A DNA stretch of 64,000 nucleotides from Undaria pinnatifida (Eukaryota; Sar; Phaeophyceae; Laminariales; Alariaceae): assembly GCA_012845835.1 (NCBI GenBank), contig JABAKD010000108.1, positions 226,001 through 290,000 of the forward strand, in the 5' to 3' direction. The notes below the pieces were generated by a model. The model did no database searches. It was not told where the DNA came from and was given only the letters and a program-made list of their open reading frames with translations. Of this stretch, positions 33,198 to 43,315 are shown piece after piece. Every line of letters starts with the position of its first letter. Positions within the stretch are counted from its first letter, which is position 1. Made by a program: the position numbers and the translations under genes.

Positions 33198-33872
33198 TTA
33201 ATGTCCTGGTCTCGAGAGTCGGTCGATGTACAAGTTTTTCATCATTGATTGAATCTCGTTAATGCCAAAGTTTGGGCTGTGAAAGCTCGTCATCTCTACG
33301 AACTCGTAGTCGTCGGTCAGGCCTTGCAATAGAATGTCTTCAAACCTCTCGTCCGAGCTTTTTTCTCCCATTTCATACAACCGCCCTCGAATCTCCAATA
33401 GCTTGATAGCATAGTCATCAGGATCTTGCCCTTCCTCCATCCGGAAGCTCACAAGCTTCTCGTAGCAGGCTGGACGTGCTTCCTTGCTGTTGCTGTTGTA
33501 CTTGGTATACAAAGCGTTCCACGCCTTCTGTCCGTGTCCCAGACCCCCTGCCGAAGCCATGTCTTTATATTGTCGAACGAGTGTAGCTGCAGGGCCTCTA
33601 GTGACAAGGTAAAGTACGGAGAAGAGGGTCTCGCACGCTCGATTCCAGCATTGAATTTCCACCAGATTCGTCGGAATGTCCGGGGTGTCACTGTCTGTGA
33701 CTGCTGGTACCGGTTCAATCGATCCGTTCAGAACATCAAACACGTCTTTGTTTGACATAGACAAGACTACGCGGGTCTTTGAGCTCCATTCGCGATAGTT
33801 CTCCGGTTTGGTCCCATCAAATCTGGGAATATTCCTTATGGTCGATGTCACGACGTTACCGGGCTCCTCCAT
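33198..33872 (-). CDS. Ty1/copia Gag capsid-like protein
   Basis: 224 codons from the ATG at 33872. It reads IPRFDGTKPENYREWSSKTR near the N-terminus, a middle helical part (WNALYTKYNSNSKEAR, FRMEEGQDPDDYAIKLLEIR) and DILLQGLTDDYEFV. This is the order seen in copia-type Gag (UBN2/retrotran_gag families), whose product assembles the particle that packages element RNA. The frame ends at TAA (33198-33200); the CCHC knuckle continues in the next frame, so a 1-base shift separates capsid from nucleocapsid-pol. It lies after a 540-bp leader containing 67-bp repeats. Confidence 0.8.
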   Translation of the reverse strand: MEEPGNVVTSTIRNIPRFDGTKPENYREWSSKTRVVLSMSNKDVFDVLNGSIEPVPAVTDSDTPDIPTNLVEIQCWNRACETLFSVLYLVTRGPAATLVRQYKDMASAGGLGHGQKAWNALYTKYNSNSKEARPACYEKLVSFRMEEGQDPDDYAIKLLEIRGRLYEMGEKSSDERFEDILLQGLTDDYEFVEMTSFHSPNFGINEIQSMMKNLYIDRLSRPGH

Positions 33873-33934
33873 GACTTCTCTAGGTGCGTTGCTTGCGCTG
33901 GCTCTGTACTGTCGTGTTTATTCTCGCGCTTGTA

Positions 33935-34277
33935 GCTCGATCCTGTCCGTGGGACGCCTGACGCGTGCCGACCCGCTCGCCGGGCTTCACTCTTCCCCCT
34001 TTACTTTCAACTCGATCTTGTACGCAGATCGCCTGAAGCGTGCCGGTATGTCCACCGGGCTTCCTTTTTTCCTTCAGCGCGTTCTTGTACGCAGATTGCT
34101 TGAAGCGTGCCGGTCTGTCCACCGGGCTTCCTGTTCTCGTTTAGCTCGATGTTGTACGCAGATCGCCTGACGCGTGCCGGTCCGTCCGTCGGGCTTCCTA
34201 TTCTCGTTCAGCTCGATCCTGTACGCAGATCGCCTGAAGCTTGCCGGTCTGTCCACCGGGCTCCCTTGTTCTTCGTG
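33935..34277. repeat. 67-bp tandem repeats in the copia leader (5 copies)
   Basis: Units start at 33935 (divergent, 75 bp), 34010, 34077, 34144 and 34211. The core is GTACGCAGATCGCCTGAAGC followed by GTGCCGGTCTGTCCACCGGG. They lie between the primer-binding site and gag. Confidence 0.9.
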
Positions 34278-34408
34278 CACGTAGTTCCAGTGCCGTTCGA
34301 CTCGACTCACGTTTGGTTCCAAGTTTCTTGCGTAGTGTTCCAGCAAAAACACCAGTCTTGTGCTCCACCGCAGGGGATGTTGATGCGCTGTGTGTTACAC
34401 GCTAACGA

Positions 34409-34419
34409 GGCTCACAACC
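34409..34419 (-). promoter_or_regulatory. Copia primer-binding site, half-tRNA type
   Basis: The minus strand immediately after the 5' LTR reads GGTTGTGAGCC. This is one mismatch from the complement of an initiator-Met anticodon arm (GGCTCATAACC), the internal tRNA primer used by copia-type elements. Confidence 0.55.
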
Positions 34420-34654
34420 TGTTAGAAATGTGGTGGTGCCTGACGATGACGGTCCTCAGAGGCTAACACAGAGTCGTGGCGAGACGAGCTCGAGCCAGAC
34501 TGATGATGGTTTAGACGATGGTGGATCACTTTAAATGGGCTCTCATTGGGCCAACAAAAATCTTATGGCACTATGAACTGTCCAAGTCCAGATGCAGATG
34601 TGAAAAGTGAACTTGATGTGCAAGTACTCGCGTCTCTTCCTTTGTACTCTAACA
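34420..34654 (-). repeat. Ty1/copia 5' LTR (235 bp)
   Basis: It begins TGTTAGAAATGTGGTGG and ends GTACTCTAACA, with a 6-bp terminal inverted repeat. It pairs with 27424-27658. The short string CGTATGGTGGT follows both LTRs on the right, although one side is internal and the other external. This may indicate recombination between related copies. Confidence 0.85.
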
Positions 34655-34674
34655 AGTTTTCTCGTATGGTGGTT

Positions 34675-35666
34675 AGCAGCACGCCGCAAACAATAAGTCT
34701 CGTGAACTCGTAACCGGGTTTCCGGGAACATTTTTGACGCGCAAGTCATGAGACAGAACGAAGCGCACAGGGCTGGCCACCAAACACGACCCCCGCCACG
34801 CCACGTGAGGATCGCTCGCTGAAGCAGATGTACGAGACGAGGGCCACTCCGCAAGGAGATTTTGCAGCTTGACGTGCTTATGGGACGGCGACGTAAATGT
34901 AAGCGCCTCTGTGTCAATGATCCAACCCAACATCTCCAGTTGCGTGTCCCGGTCAGTGATTTTTCTGGCGGACAGGAGAGGCGGATCAGAGACACCACGT
35001 TTGCCGAACAAGTGAAAATGTTCCGGTGCCAGCGACTGGACAGCGGGCAAACAACGGCGACCGTCCGGCCACCATTGCAACTCGACAAGAATGCCATCGT
35101 CTACGTAATACCTCACAAAGAAGTAGTTCCCGGCGTTGCCACCAGAGCCAGAATCAGGCCCACAATCACCTGGGATATAGACAACTGGAACCCCTCGCGG
35201 CGGGGAAATTCCGACGTGCGCGACGGTAGCAGCCCCTTGTTGGGAAACATCTGAGCCTTGAAACTTAGAGTGGGCGTGAGCATGCTCGAGCGCGGATGCC
35301 ATCAACCCACAAACCTCCGGGCTATGCGCGGCCGTACACGACGTCCTCGCAATTCATTCCGTGGATCACGACGTCGTGATGTGCGATTCCCGGGTGATTA
35401 CCGTCAGCGATTTCAGCGGTCAGATCCCCCCCTCCTGATACCCCCACTGGTGGGCCCGGCGCCAACACGCGAAATAGTAAGGGAATAGAGGGAAATTGCT
35501 TGACGGATCCAAACCAGTGCCGTACGGTGGCCACGTTAATATGCGGCGGAAAAAGTGAGGGGCCGATGGTGGACGTGAGTAGGGCAACACTGCCCTGGCA
35601 CTGTCTCAAGAGGGAGGAGCTTACCGAGGCGAGATGACCGAGGCTCGCGGAGCCTTGCTTGGCCAT
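34675..35666 (-). pseudogene. DIRS/Ngaro-type reverse transcriptase fragment
   Basis: The minus frame 35305-34673 reads FFVRYYVDDGILVELQW, then RKITDRDTQLEMLGWIIDTE and KLQNLLAEWPSS. This is the YVDD palm and following segment typical of RT from tyrosine-recombinase retrotransposons (DIRS order) in oomycetes and algae. The frame upstream (35666-35322) has VGVSGGGDLTAEIADGNHPG, matching the N-terminal part of the same RT. The two parts are in different frames. The element is cut off by the copia LTR at 34654. Confidence 0.7.
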
Positions 35667-36695
35667 CTACTGCACCACAACCGCACGAGCATCCAACCAA
35701 GCGTCGACCGCAACGAATCGCAAGGCACCCGAACGTACGCCATCAACCGCCCCTTGTACACGCAGCAAGTTAGACGGCAATTCACGCACACGCACACAAG
35801 AAACCGTAATTATCTCTCTTAAGCAGATCGAGCCCGGAGCCACCGCCACGCGAGCACGCCCCACACTCTCTTCGCCAGCCAAAGCTACCAACGCACGCCC
35901 ACGCAGCCCCCCCCCCGACGCCTTGGGTGGCCGGCCGGGCACCCACTCCCCCTCTGGCCCCCGGCGACGTCGCCGCTCTACCAACGGGAAGCTCAGCAGC
36001 CGCCCCCCCAGGTGTTGGCCCAACCGACAGCAAGGGTCAGTGTCCTCATCCAGATCCAGCGCCAATAATACCACCCCCGGACCCACCGCGGGGCGCTGAG
36101 CGCAACACCAACGCCCGCGACCCACCAGTCGGCGCCGCCGAACTGCCACTGTCGCGAAGAGCATCAGATAAAGTGGCATCGGCCGGGGGAGCCGAATGCA
36201 AGAATTTGCAGTTGGAGAACCGGCATCGGCCCAGAGAAGAAAACTGCCGGCACTGGGCAGCGATTTTTTTTCGTGGTGTACTGGGGCTGGCCGGGTTGCT
36301 TTTCCTCTTGGACGGCCCGTCCTGGTTGTCGCGGGGGACGTGCAATCCTTCGACAAGCTTGAGCACGCCACCCCCGCTAGAGCAAAAGGCGCTCGTGCGC
36401 TTGAACGAGGGCACGGGCGGCATCGAGAACGTAAAGTCGGACGGAGGGGGGACCATCGATGGACGAACTTGCTGTGCAAATCGCATGAGGTCGTTGATCC
36501 ACAGGCGAAGCCGTTTACCATCTCGCTCATGACAGCCCGCGCCGCGGAGCCAGAAAGCAGGATAATATTGCTAAGGGTGTCCCGGCGTAGGTCGGTAGAC
36601 GCTGACGTTAAGGCGGCATCGATCGTTGCTACCCTCTTCCGGCAATGGCGGTCGCCGTCGCTGTCGAGGGAAAACCCAACAGACAGGACCGCCAC
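35667..36695 (-). pseudogene. Gag-like ORF with CCCH finger upstream of the DIRS-type RT
   Basis: In the frame 36486-36046 the segment AAQCRQFSSLGRCRFSNCKFLH forms a C-x8-C-x4-C-x3-H finger after a Pro/Ser-rich region (MVPPPSDFTFSMPPVPSF). It lies directly upstream of the RT remnant, where a gag-like nucleic-acid-binding protein would be expected. A second, overlapping 342-codon frame spans the region but looks compositional. Frameshifts at both ends separate it from the RT. Confidence 0.5.
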
Positions 36696-36699
36696 AAGA

Positions 36700-38599
36700 G
36701 CAGTGTATATCCATCAGCATTTTGTATACTCATTGTACTTCCCTTGTATAGGCAGTGCACAGCAGCAGTGTATATCCAGTCCGCCCCGCCCTTCATGACT
36801 TGTTGTGGTCGCTCCAATATGTATGCTTGTATCCCATCCATGACATGTCATTCTCGTTTTTCTTGGATCGCATTTCTTTTCAATTCTATTCACTCGTACA
36901 GTAAAGTCCTTCCTCACAAAATGTTCACTTGGATGTTTGCTGCAGATGAAGGAAGTTTTTCAGTTTTCCAGCACGTGAACAGCTTAGCGATGCACTTGAA
37001 CATGTCACTAAAGCTCCCTGGTTCACCTCAGTCACTACCGGACGGTATTTTAGAACACAAGGCTGAGCTCAAAGGCTTGATTCCGCACACAACGAAGGCT
37101 GAAGCAAGGAACCAATACCGACTGAATGTACAAGTGCATTGCCTATTTTTTATGTAGTTGTTTTCTATTATCTTGCTTGAAGTACCTGTGTACGAAACAG
37201 AACTACAAAAGGATTAGATGTACTAGACAGTAAGAGGCAGATCATTTGGGACACCAGTCATGATGTTACTTATTATTGTACTTATTTCCAGCGTGGGGTT
37301 GGTTGTGTTGGTAAGTACATACAGGTTTCCCCTTCGGAGGCAGGGTGACGCAGGAGGCGGATGTTTTTTTTGCATTTTACACCCACGTGCGTTCGCTCGC
37401 ATCCTTAAGGCAGATAGAGCATGCAGCTATTATACTGCGATGTAATCGATCCGGGTGTAGTATCGGAAGTGAGGAAGGTATGTATTTGTGATACTACTGC
37501 TGTATAGACAGCCCATATCAATTATATGGTGATCTGATGCTGTTTTAGCCTACCAGGTATCTCCAGATCTTCCTAAAAAATACCCTGACTGGTCGATGGG
37601 TAACCGGCCATGTGCAACAATTTGCGAGTACGTTTGATGTATGTGCGATTTGACTGCTGTCTAGGTGTGAATTCGTCGAGCTCACGGCTGACGTCCTTGA
37701 AATATTCTTTACAAAATACTCGAAGCTACAGCTGTGTTGGGCGATCTGAAACCAACGATGCCGAGTTCGCGCAACACGTTGCGGCAGCAACGGCGACCTC
37801 CGCAGCCAGCACTTACTTGAGTGCCTTCCCCTAAGGTGCCCAGTCACAGATAGCACTAGTGCCAGTATCACAGCCAGCTCCCTCCCTCCCATGCTCCCCA
37901 CGCATAGGCACTCCGCCATGGAACGAGTATCTAGCGAGGAAGATAGGCTTGGCGAGGTCATGACCACAGACAGCCAATTTTCTACCATTCAAAACTTACG
38001 CAGTATAGACACCAACAGTTAACAGCAGCAGCACCAGCAGCACCAGCGGCTGACGCGGCTGCGCAGGGGTGCTGGCGGTGGCACTGGAAGCTTTGGCAAC
38101 AGCGCTGTGGTAACGCGGTAAACATTTAGCGCCAACCACGACGCGGAATCTGCTGACGTTGTGAGCAGCAGCGGATAGGGGGGGGGGAACGAACGGCAGC
38201 AGCAGCTGATGAAACATTTGCAGCCTTAATCATCACCACCAGCATTGAAAATACAAATTATGGCTGTTGTTCTGACGTTCTGAGACAGCCGTTCGAATAG
38301 CCCAGCAGCTGCGGGAGCTGTTCGAAGGGTCAAGCAGCAGCTGCAGCTTTGGAAGTCTGTACAGCCCAAGAGTCCAAAAAAACGAAAGTGGTCGGAGATC
38401 GATAATGGTAATTATGTTTATAAGTACATACATTTCACAATCTTGAGGTTGGTTCTGTTGAAAAATAAACGAGTTAGTCTAGAGTTTTATCTTGGATATA
38501 TAGAAGGCCATCCCAAATCTCACCCAACCCGGAGGACTTCGCGCAAAAAAATAGGAGCCGTCCTTGTTGGCCGTTCCTCGATCGACGTATAATCGTGAC
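36700..38599. other. No confident gene
   Basis: A plus frame at 36645-37157 has a plausible second half (DEGSFSVFQHVNSLAMHLN, KLPGSPQSLPDGILEH) but no recognised family. A family A variant lies at 37668-37745. 38020-38060 is AGCAGC-rich. Confidence 0.4.
37668..37745 (+). repeat. Dispersed repeat family A, variant 3' end
   Basis: GAGCTCACGGCTGACGTCC then GAAATATTCTT and GAAGCTACAGCTGTG parallel the copy at 6170-6270. Confidence 0.6.
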
Positions 38600-38822
38600 A
38601 TGTTTTTTCAGTCCAACATCAACGGAGAGAATGACCAAGACGGGCAAGCCGAAGACCGGACAGCCCGTTCTCATGAATCCGGAGCTGCCGACTTCCCCAC
38701 CCAATTTGTGGCCATCCTGGTGATATGCATGGCGTTAAACTGCTACACCTTAGCCAACCTCTTCCCGTACGTCGGATTGATGGTCAAAGATCTGCTTCAG
38801 CTGCAAACGACAAACGAAGCAG
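38600..38822 (+). CDS. Putative first exon of an MFS transporter
   Basis: ATG at 38600. After a polar head (SNINGENDQDGQAEDRTARS) the frame reads FPTQFVAILVICMALNCYTL, then ANLFPYVGLMVKDLLQLQTT. This is a hydrophobic first membrane helix followed by an FPYxxxMVKDL segment, as in the N-terminus of major-facilitator transporters of the ZIF/peptide-exporter kind. It ends at GAAGCAG/GTATGA, a good splice donor (GT at 38823). The next acceptor candidate is TTTACACAG/TG at 38939, but the following frame is low-complexity and not MFS-like, so the gene may be truncated. Family assignment rests on one helix. Confidence 0.4.
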
Positions 38823-41039
38823 GTATGATAATGTGTCATGTACATTGTGATCGGACAGATCATCGATCCTCACTGCATGACGTAAATGTTACGGGGAAGG
38901 TCTGCATTGTCTCTTAATACGATAGCTCATTTTACACAGTGGGAGCCGTGCGATCTGCAATACCTAGCAAAGGTTTCCACGGTTGGCCCCCTTGCGTTTT
39001 ACATGAATTTCCTGCACAAAATCTCCGTAAATCAGATACAGTTGTATCTAATGTACATGATCTTGATAATCTAGATGGTCTAGATAATCTAGATGGTCCA
39101 GATAATGTAGATAATCCAAATGACCTAGGTTGTGCTCTGTCTCAGGCGTGCAACCTTCCCAGTACAGGTCGGGCTAAAGCGACGACCGAAGCAGGTGTAG
39201 AACATCATGCTTCAAAGATCTAGTCGGGTTTCAAATAACAAACGGAGCGGGCAAGATGCCGAAAGCTGTCGCTGGGAGAAGTATTTTCAGTATGGCGTTG
39301 GTAGATGCATGATACATGCAACTTTCGCCATCTGTGTGCGTTGGTAGGAAGCACAAAAGTTGTGTCGGGGATATAGAACGACTCGACTGCTCGCGTCTTG
39401 CTCTTTCTGGAAAATTCCGGCTGTCGAACGGGACATGGATACGGTCACACTACACTGGAATTGTGCCCTTGTTGGTTAGGGCCGTCGAGAACTGGAAGAT
39501 CTCTCCCCTCGTCTCTAGGGGGGGAGGGGGGGTATTGTCTTGAGTGCCCGCCATGTTTGGTGGACACAGGCAAACGACGAGCGTATTCCAATGTGCACGT
39601 GAACGATAAGGTCCGCAAAGTAGATCTTGAGTAAATAGGGTAAACATGGCGTGAAAGCTCCTCAAAATATTTTCCGGACACAACGGTATCAGGTGCAAGG
39701 TAGCTCCGGTAGGTACAGGGTTCCAAAGCATCCAACCCTTACGGTACCGAGCCTATAACAAACAGAGTTCGGGACGTATAAGTAGAGGGGATACCTATGG
39801 TGTTCCTCCTAAATTTGTTATTCATGCGTAAATGCTCCTCCACGAGCTCATTCATGCTATCTGGCAAGTCCAGCATCTAGAATAGAGCCGTCGCCAAATT
39901 GTTTCCACAACGACACGCTCAAGCGATATCTTCCTCTCTCTCGACTTGCTGTCGGCAGTTATCATTCCCCAAAAGCTATCGGCCCCAAGCCTTTCCATGA
40001 TTGCCTGGTCCCCATTCGGGCGAGCATATATCTCGTTTGTACCACTCTGTGTACGACCTCTGTAGTCGCAGCAATTACGCAATGCTATAAGTCGCCCCAC
40101 ACAGCAGTACGTAATAGTGGTATGGAAGGCCTATATGAAGCAGGGGGGCCTGGATCTCTAACGTCCCCTACTTGAAGTTTTATTTACTTGTTGTTTAGTC
40201 TTTGAAAGGTGGGAACGCTGCCAGGTACACCCCCCCCTGTCTGACGCTCAAAGTTGAGTAATCCGACGTGTGGTGTCGGGACAAAAAAAAAACGGCAGGC
40301 CCTTGGGAAGTGAGGTGAGGTTACCTTACTCTTTTTCCCATCCGCTTGAAGATTGAGCACGCAAAAACAAAGGTAAGATAGAAAACGGGCATCGATCAAG
40401 GAAGTTAACTATAACCGTGTTATAATATTTATATACTGTCACGAGCATGGACTGAGTAGCCGACACGTGGTCAACGTTTAGTACAAGTAGTCGCAGCCTG
40501 TGCAGCAGAAGCGACGGTGAGCAGTGGAGTTGATGAGTTCAGCAAGTCTTTGGATATCTAGTCTGAGGAGGTGTATTGTCGCGAGGGTCAACAGGGTGGT
40601 GCTAATCAATCGGTGCACGTAAACTACGAGGGGTAGAACATCTGACGGCTGTGCAATGCACCAGTTCAATATGTATATTATGTACGAAGTAGTATGCAGT
40701 AGTATGGCCCGTGAGGGAAGGAGGGCAGGTAAAGGAGGATTGGTCGCATAAATTAATAGGAGCTTACTGCATGCGTAGTCTAATGCAAGTGGGTGATGGT
40801 GGAGGCGGCGAGGAACCAGGGGTGGGGGGTGGAGGCGGGGGGGTGGGGACTCATTTGGTGATTGCCTTAGACTAGTCATTTGACCATTGACCACGCATCC
40901 CTTTCGAAACGGAGCATCACTCCAACTCCTAATAGAGACACCTCCAACGTTTGGGCGCTCATTACGCCTTATCAATATACTAAAAAAATATAAACTGTTT
41001 TCTTATCCAATCCCCATCATATTTCACTGTATGCGGCCA
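38823..41039. other. No confident gene; small repeats
   Basis: 39058-39125 carries GATAATCTAGATGGTCTAGA-type 9-18-bp repeats. 39852-40100 (minus) encodes 82 residues (RERKISLERVVVETIWRRL) of unassigned type. A C-rich/G-rich patch lies at 40800-40850. Confidence 0.4.
40563..40735 (-). repeat. Dispersed repeat family A, diverged 5' part
   Basis: GCGAGGGTCAACAGGGTGGTGCTA, then CTGACGGCTGTGCAATGCACCAG, and a GTATGGCCCGTGAGGGAAGG segment parallel the order seen at 14470-14620. The 3' half is absent. Confidence 0.5.
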
Positions 41040-41433
41040 CCATCTATCTCCTGAGACAGCGATCGTTTATTCGATACGCTCTAGTCTACCAAACTCTTCC
41101 ATGTCACATACGCCTAATTCCTCAACTCATCATCCGCAAACATCAACCTCGACACCGTATCTTCCCCCACCGTGACTCTTCGATTTGCTGCTGCGATTGC
41201 TGCTATCATGTCATCTGTATATACCTTGAATAGATTAGGTGATTATGTACATCCCTGTGCAACTCCTTTTAAAATATCAACACACTTGAATATTTCCCCG
41301 TCCAGCATCACACACAGCACTTTTCGCACTTTCCGTCATATTTTGCATCGTTCTCCGCATCTTTCCTCTGATCCCAGTTTTTCAAATATTTTCCCACAAC
41401 CCATTCCTCTAGTCTATACTCTTGTCATATTAA
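41040..41433 (-). pseudogene. LINE reverse transcriptase, 3' half (split by the gypsy insertion)
   Basis: The minus strand reads YD, a few degenerate codons, then RNGLWENI, KTGIRGKMRRTMQNM, VMLDGEIFKCVDILKGVAQG, CT-stop-SPNLFKVYTDDMIAAI and SRLMFADDEL. These are the palm motifs of a LINE RT, including GVAQGCxxSP and the FADD catalytic site. It starts exactly at the left end of the gypsy 3' LTR and continues the sequence that stops at the right end of the 5' LTR (56623). In-frame stops show it was or became inactive. Confidence 0.85.
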
Positions 41434-41702
41434 TGTTAAATTCAAGGTGGGGGACACAGAGTGCCCCCTGCAGGTCTGCCAATTGAGCAGGTCCTCGGAG
41501 AGTACTCACTTTCGTTCCTTCGTAGAGATATAGCTTTATTCGTTTCCACCAGAGCCCGGGATAGCTTCTGAGATCGGAGGCGCGTGCCTCCGATCTAATT
41601 CCTAACTTCCCCGAATATAAACCGCCAACCTTATCATACAAAACCCATCCTAATGATCTCAAATTCGGATACCTACAGGCCTTTCGAGGCCGTATCTTAG
41701 CA
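41434..41702 (-). repeat. Gypsy 3' LTR with TATA, hairpin and AATAAA
   Basis: TGTTAA...TTAGCA ends (the partner LTR ends TTAACA). On the coding strand it shows a TATA-like TTATATTC (41620-41613), an 11-bp perfect hairpin stem (41571-41581 with 41586-41596, 4-nt loop) and AATAAA (41540-41535). This is the order expected for promoter, R region and polyadenylation signal. Confidence 0.9.
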
Positions 41703-41706
41703 CTAG

Positions 41707-41714
41707 CCCACCCC
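41707..41714 (-). promoter_or_regulatory. Gypsy polypurine tract candidate
   Basis: The coding strand reads CGGGGTGGGCTAG directly before the 3' LTR. This purine run would prime plus-strand synthesis. Confidence 0.5.
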
Positions 41715-41908
41715 GATGAGTCGCATATGCAGAAATATGGGAGATTCGGGGAAACTACGGTTCTACGAACTAGACCATGAGTCGAAGATGCGGCTCCTCA
41801 AACCCCACTCCCACACCTCTAACCGTCTGGCTATGGAGCCAGGAACACGCGAAGAAAAACAGTAAAAAGAAAGCAGACCCTACAGCAAGGCAATAGTCAC
41901 CCATCAAA

Positions 41909-42005
41909 AACCTGCCGCATGCCGCCGGTGTGGCGGGGGGGGCAGAAAAGGCTCTAGAACCTGCCGCATGCCGCCGGTGTGGCGGGGGGGGCAGGAAAGG
42001 CTCCA
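41909..42005. repeat. About 49-bp tandem duplication in the gypsy 3' UTR
   Basis: AACCTGCCGCATGCCGCCGG followed by TGTGGCGGGGGGGGCAG and AAAGGCTC occurs twice with two mismatches. Confidence 0.9.
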
Positions 42006-42556
42006 CGGTAAACCAACCACAGAAAAGTTACTATGGCGAGGCGAGCCCTCGTCGATATGGAGGGGAACACAGGCGCTAACACAAGGGAGAAGTCATGCGA
42101 AAAACCTCCCGCGGGCCATCGGCAAGGCGGGGGGTTAGACGAGGAAACGACGAATACCCGGGATGGAAGGTGTCAACACCTACAGCCCCCCTAGGGGAGG
42201 AAGTATTTAGACAAAAAAACACAAAGCAGAACAAATACAACACACAAAACATAAAAGAAGACACACAGACCCGTACACTGGTCGCCCCCCGGCTCTGGGC
42301 TGAGGAGGGCGTCGGCAGGGCGAAGTTGAACAATGACCAAATATCGACAGCCCTGCGCCTCAGATAGCGGCGTTTTACCCGAACCCTGACCCGGCACTGA
42401 GCAGGGAGTTCGGCAAAACAGAAAAAAAAAATGGCAAGAACCGCCCCAAAACTAGATGAAGACCCTCAGGACACTACGAACGACACAAAGACAAAGACGC
42501 AAAACTCATACCTAAAAGTAATGAAGAACTATCGAGAAGCGGTGGTGGCTTGGAAG

Positions 42557-43315
42557 TCAACTGGCCACGGCCGCGCCTCGAGATTCGTCTACGTTACGTT
42601 GGATTCCTCGAGGAAACGCACTGGCGATGTGAACTTGCAAGCACCATGAGCCTCGTACGGCTCCCGTTGAAGTCGTGTGGCGCGTCGGGGGAAGAGGGAG
42701 TTTAATCGGTCTCGGGTCGTCCAGAAAGCGGACCAGGTATACCTTGTCCTCGGTAGTGCTCGCGCTGATTTTTCCTAGCCCCCATAAACCATCGTCTTCC
42801 TTGTACCAAAAGTGGGCTCCCTTAGGGAGTACTGTGTCGTGGTAGCGACGGAGCCAATCGGTGCGGGGAACACAGGAGTAACCCGGCGCTAGGAAACGTT
42901 CCCCGTTGTTGCGGGAGAGCTCACGCTGTGCCGCCTCGATCCGCATTCGGCGGTAAAGGCGGTTGGGTTGGCGGTGCTGGTCCGGGGTTCCGGGCCAATA
43001 ACGCAAGATGTGGGAGCGAGAGAGGTGAAGGTCCATTTCCCGCTCCCAGGACGGTTCGGAAAGTCCCGCCCAGTGCGTCTTGTATAGCACCGCGATGACG
43101 CCACCTCGCCCCCGTACCGACTGATGACCAGTGATCTGCTCCACCTCCAGCCGTTGGAGGGGAGTCGAAACGTCGTGTTGAGTGACGTGGTACGGCGGGG
43201 ACTTCTTGGAAAATTTGTTGAGCACATACTGTGTCAGCCCCGCCGGTAGGTATTTGGGCATGTCCCCGCTGTCGTGGGGGTTGGCACAGGGTTTGCAGGC
43301 GCTCGATGGCCACAC
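42557..43315 (-). CDS. Gypsy integrase tail: chromodomain plus Tudor-like domain
   Basis: In a 252-codon frame, residues about 56-107 read EVEQITGHQSV, then LYKTHWAGLSEPSWEREMDL and ILRYW. This is a chromodomain with the Y-x-x-HWxG and PSWE box. Residues about 160-215 read GAHFWYKEDDGLWGLGKIS, then VYLVRFLDDP, resembling a Tudor/PWWP-type barrel (WY...W.LGKI...Y.VRFLDD). Both folds bind modified histone tails in other proteins, so the pair likely guides integration. It follows the integrase after a +/-1 shift near 43280. The frame ends at a stop near 42557. Confidence 0.75.
   Translation of the reverse strand: MWPSSACKPCANPHDSGDMPKYLPAGLTQYVLNKFSKKSPPYHVTQHDVSTPLQRLEVEQITGHQSVRGRGGVIAVLYKTHWAGLSEPSWEREMDLHLSRSHILRYWPGTPDQHRQPNRLYRRMRIEAAQRELSRNNGERFLAPGYSCVPRTDWLRRYHDTVLPKGAHFWYKEDDGLWGLGKISASTTEDKVYLVRFLDDPRPIKLPLPPTRHTTSTGAVRGSWCLQVHIASAFPRGIQRNVDESRGAAVAS

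Noticed and set aside
39852-40100. Possible Harbinger-type transposase fragment (RERKISLERVVVETIWRRL)
   Set aside because: One short segment with weak resemblance and no flanking domain or inverted repeat.
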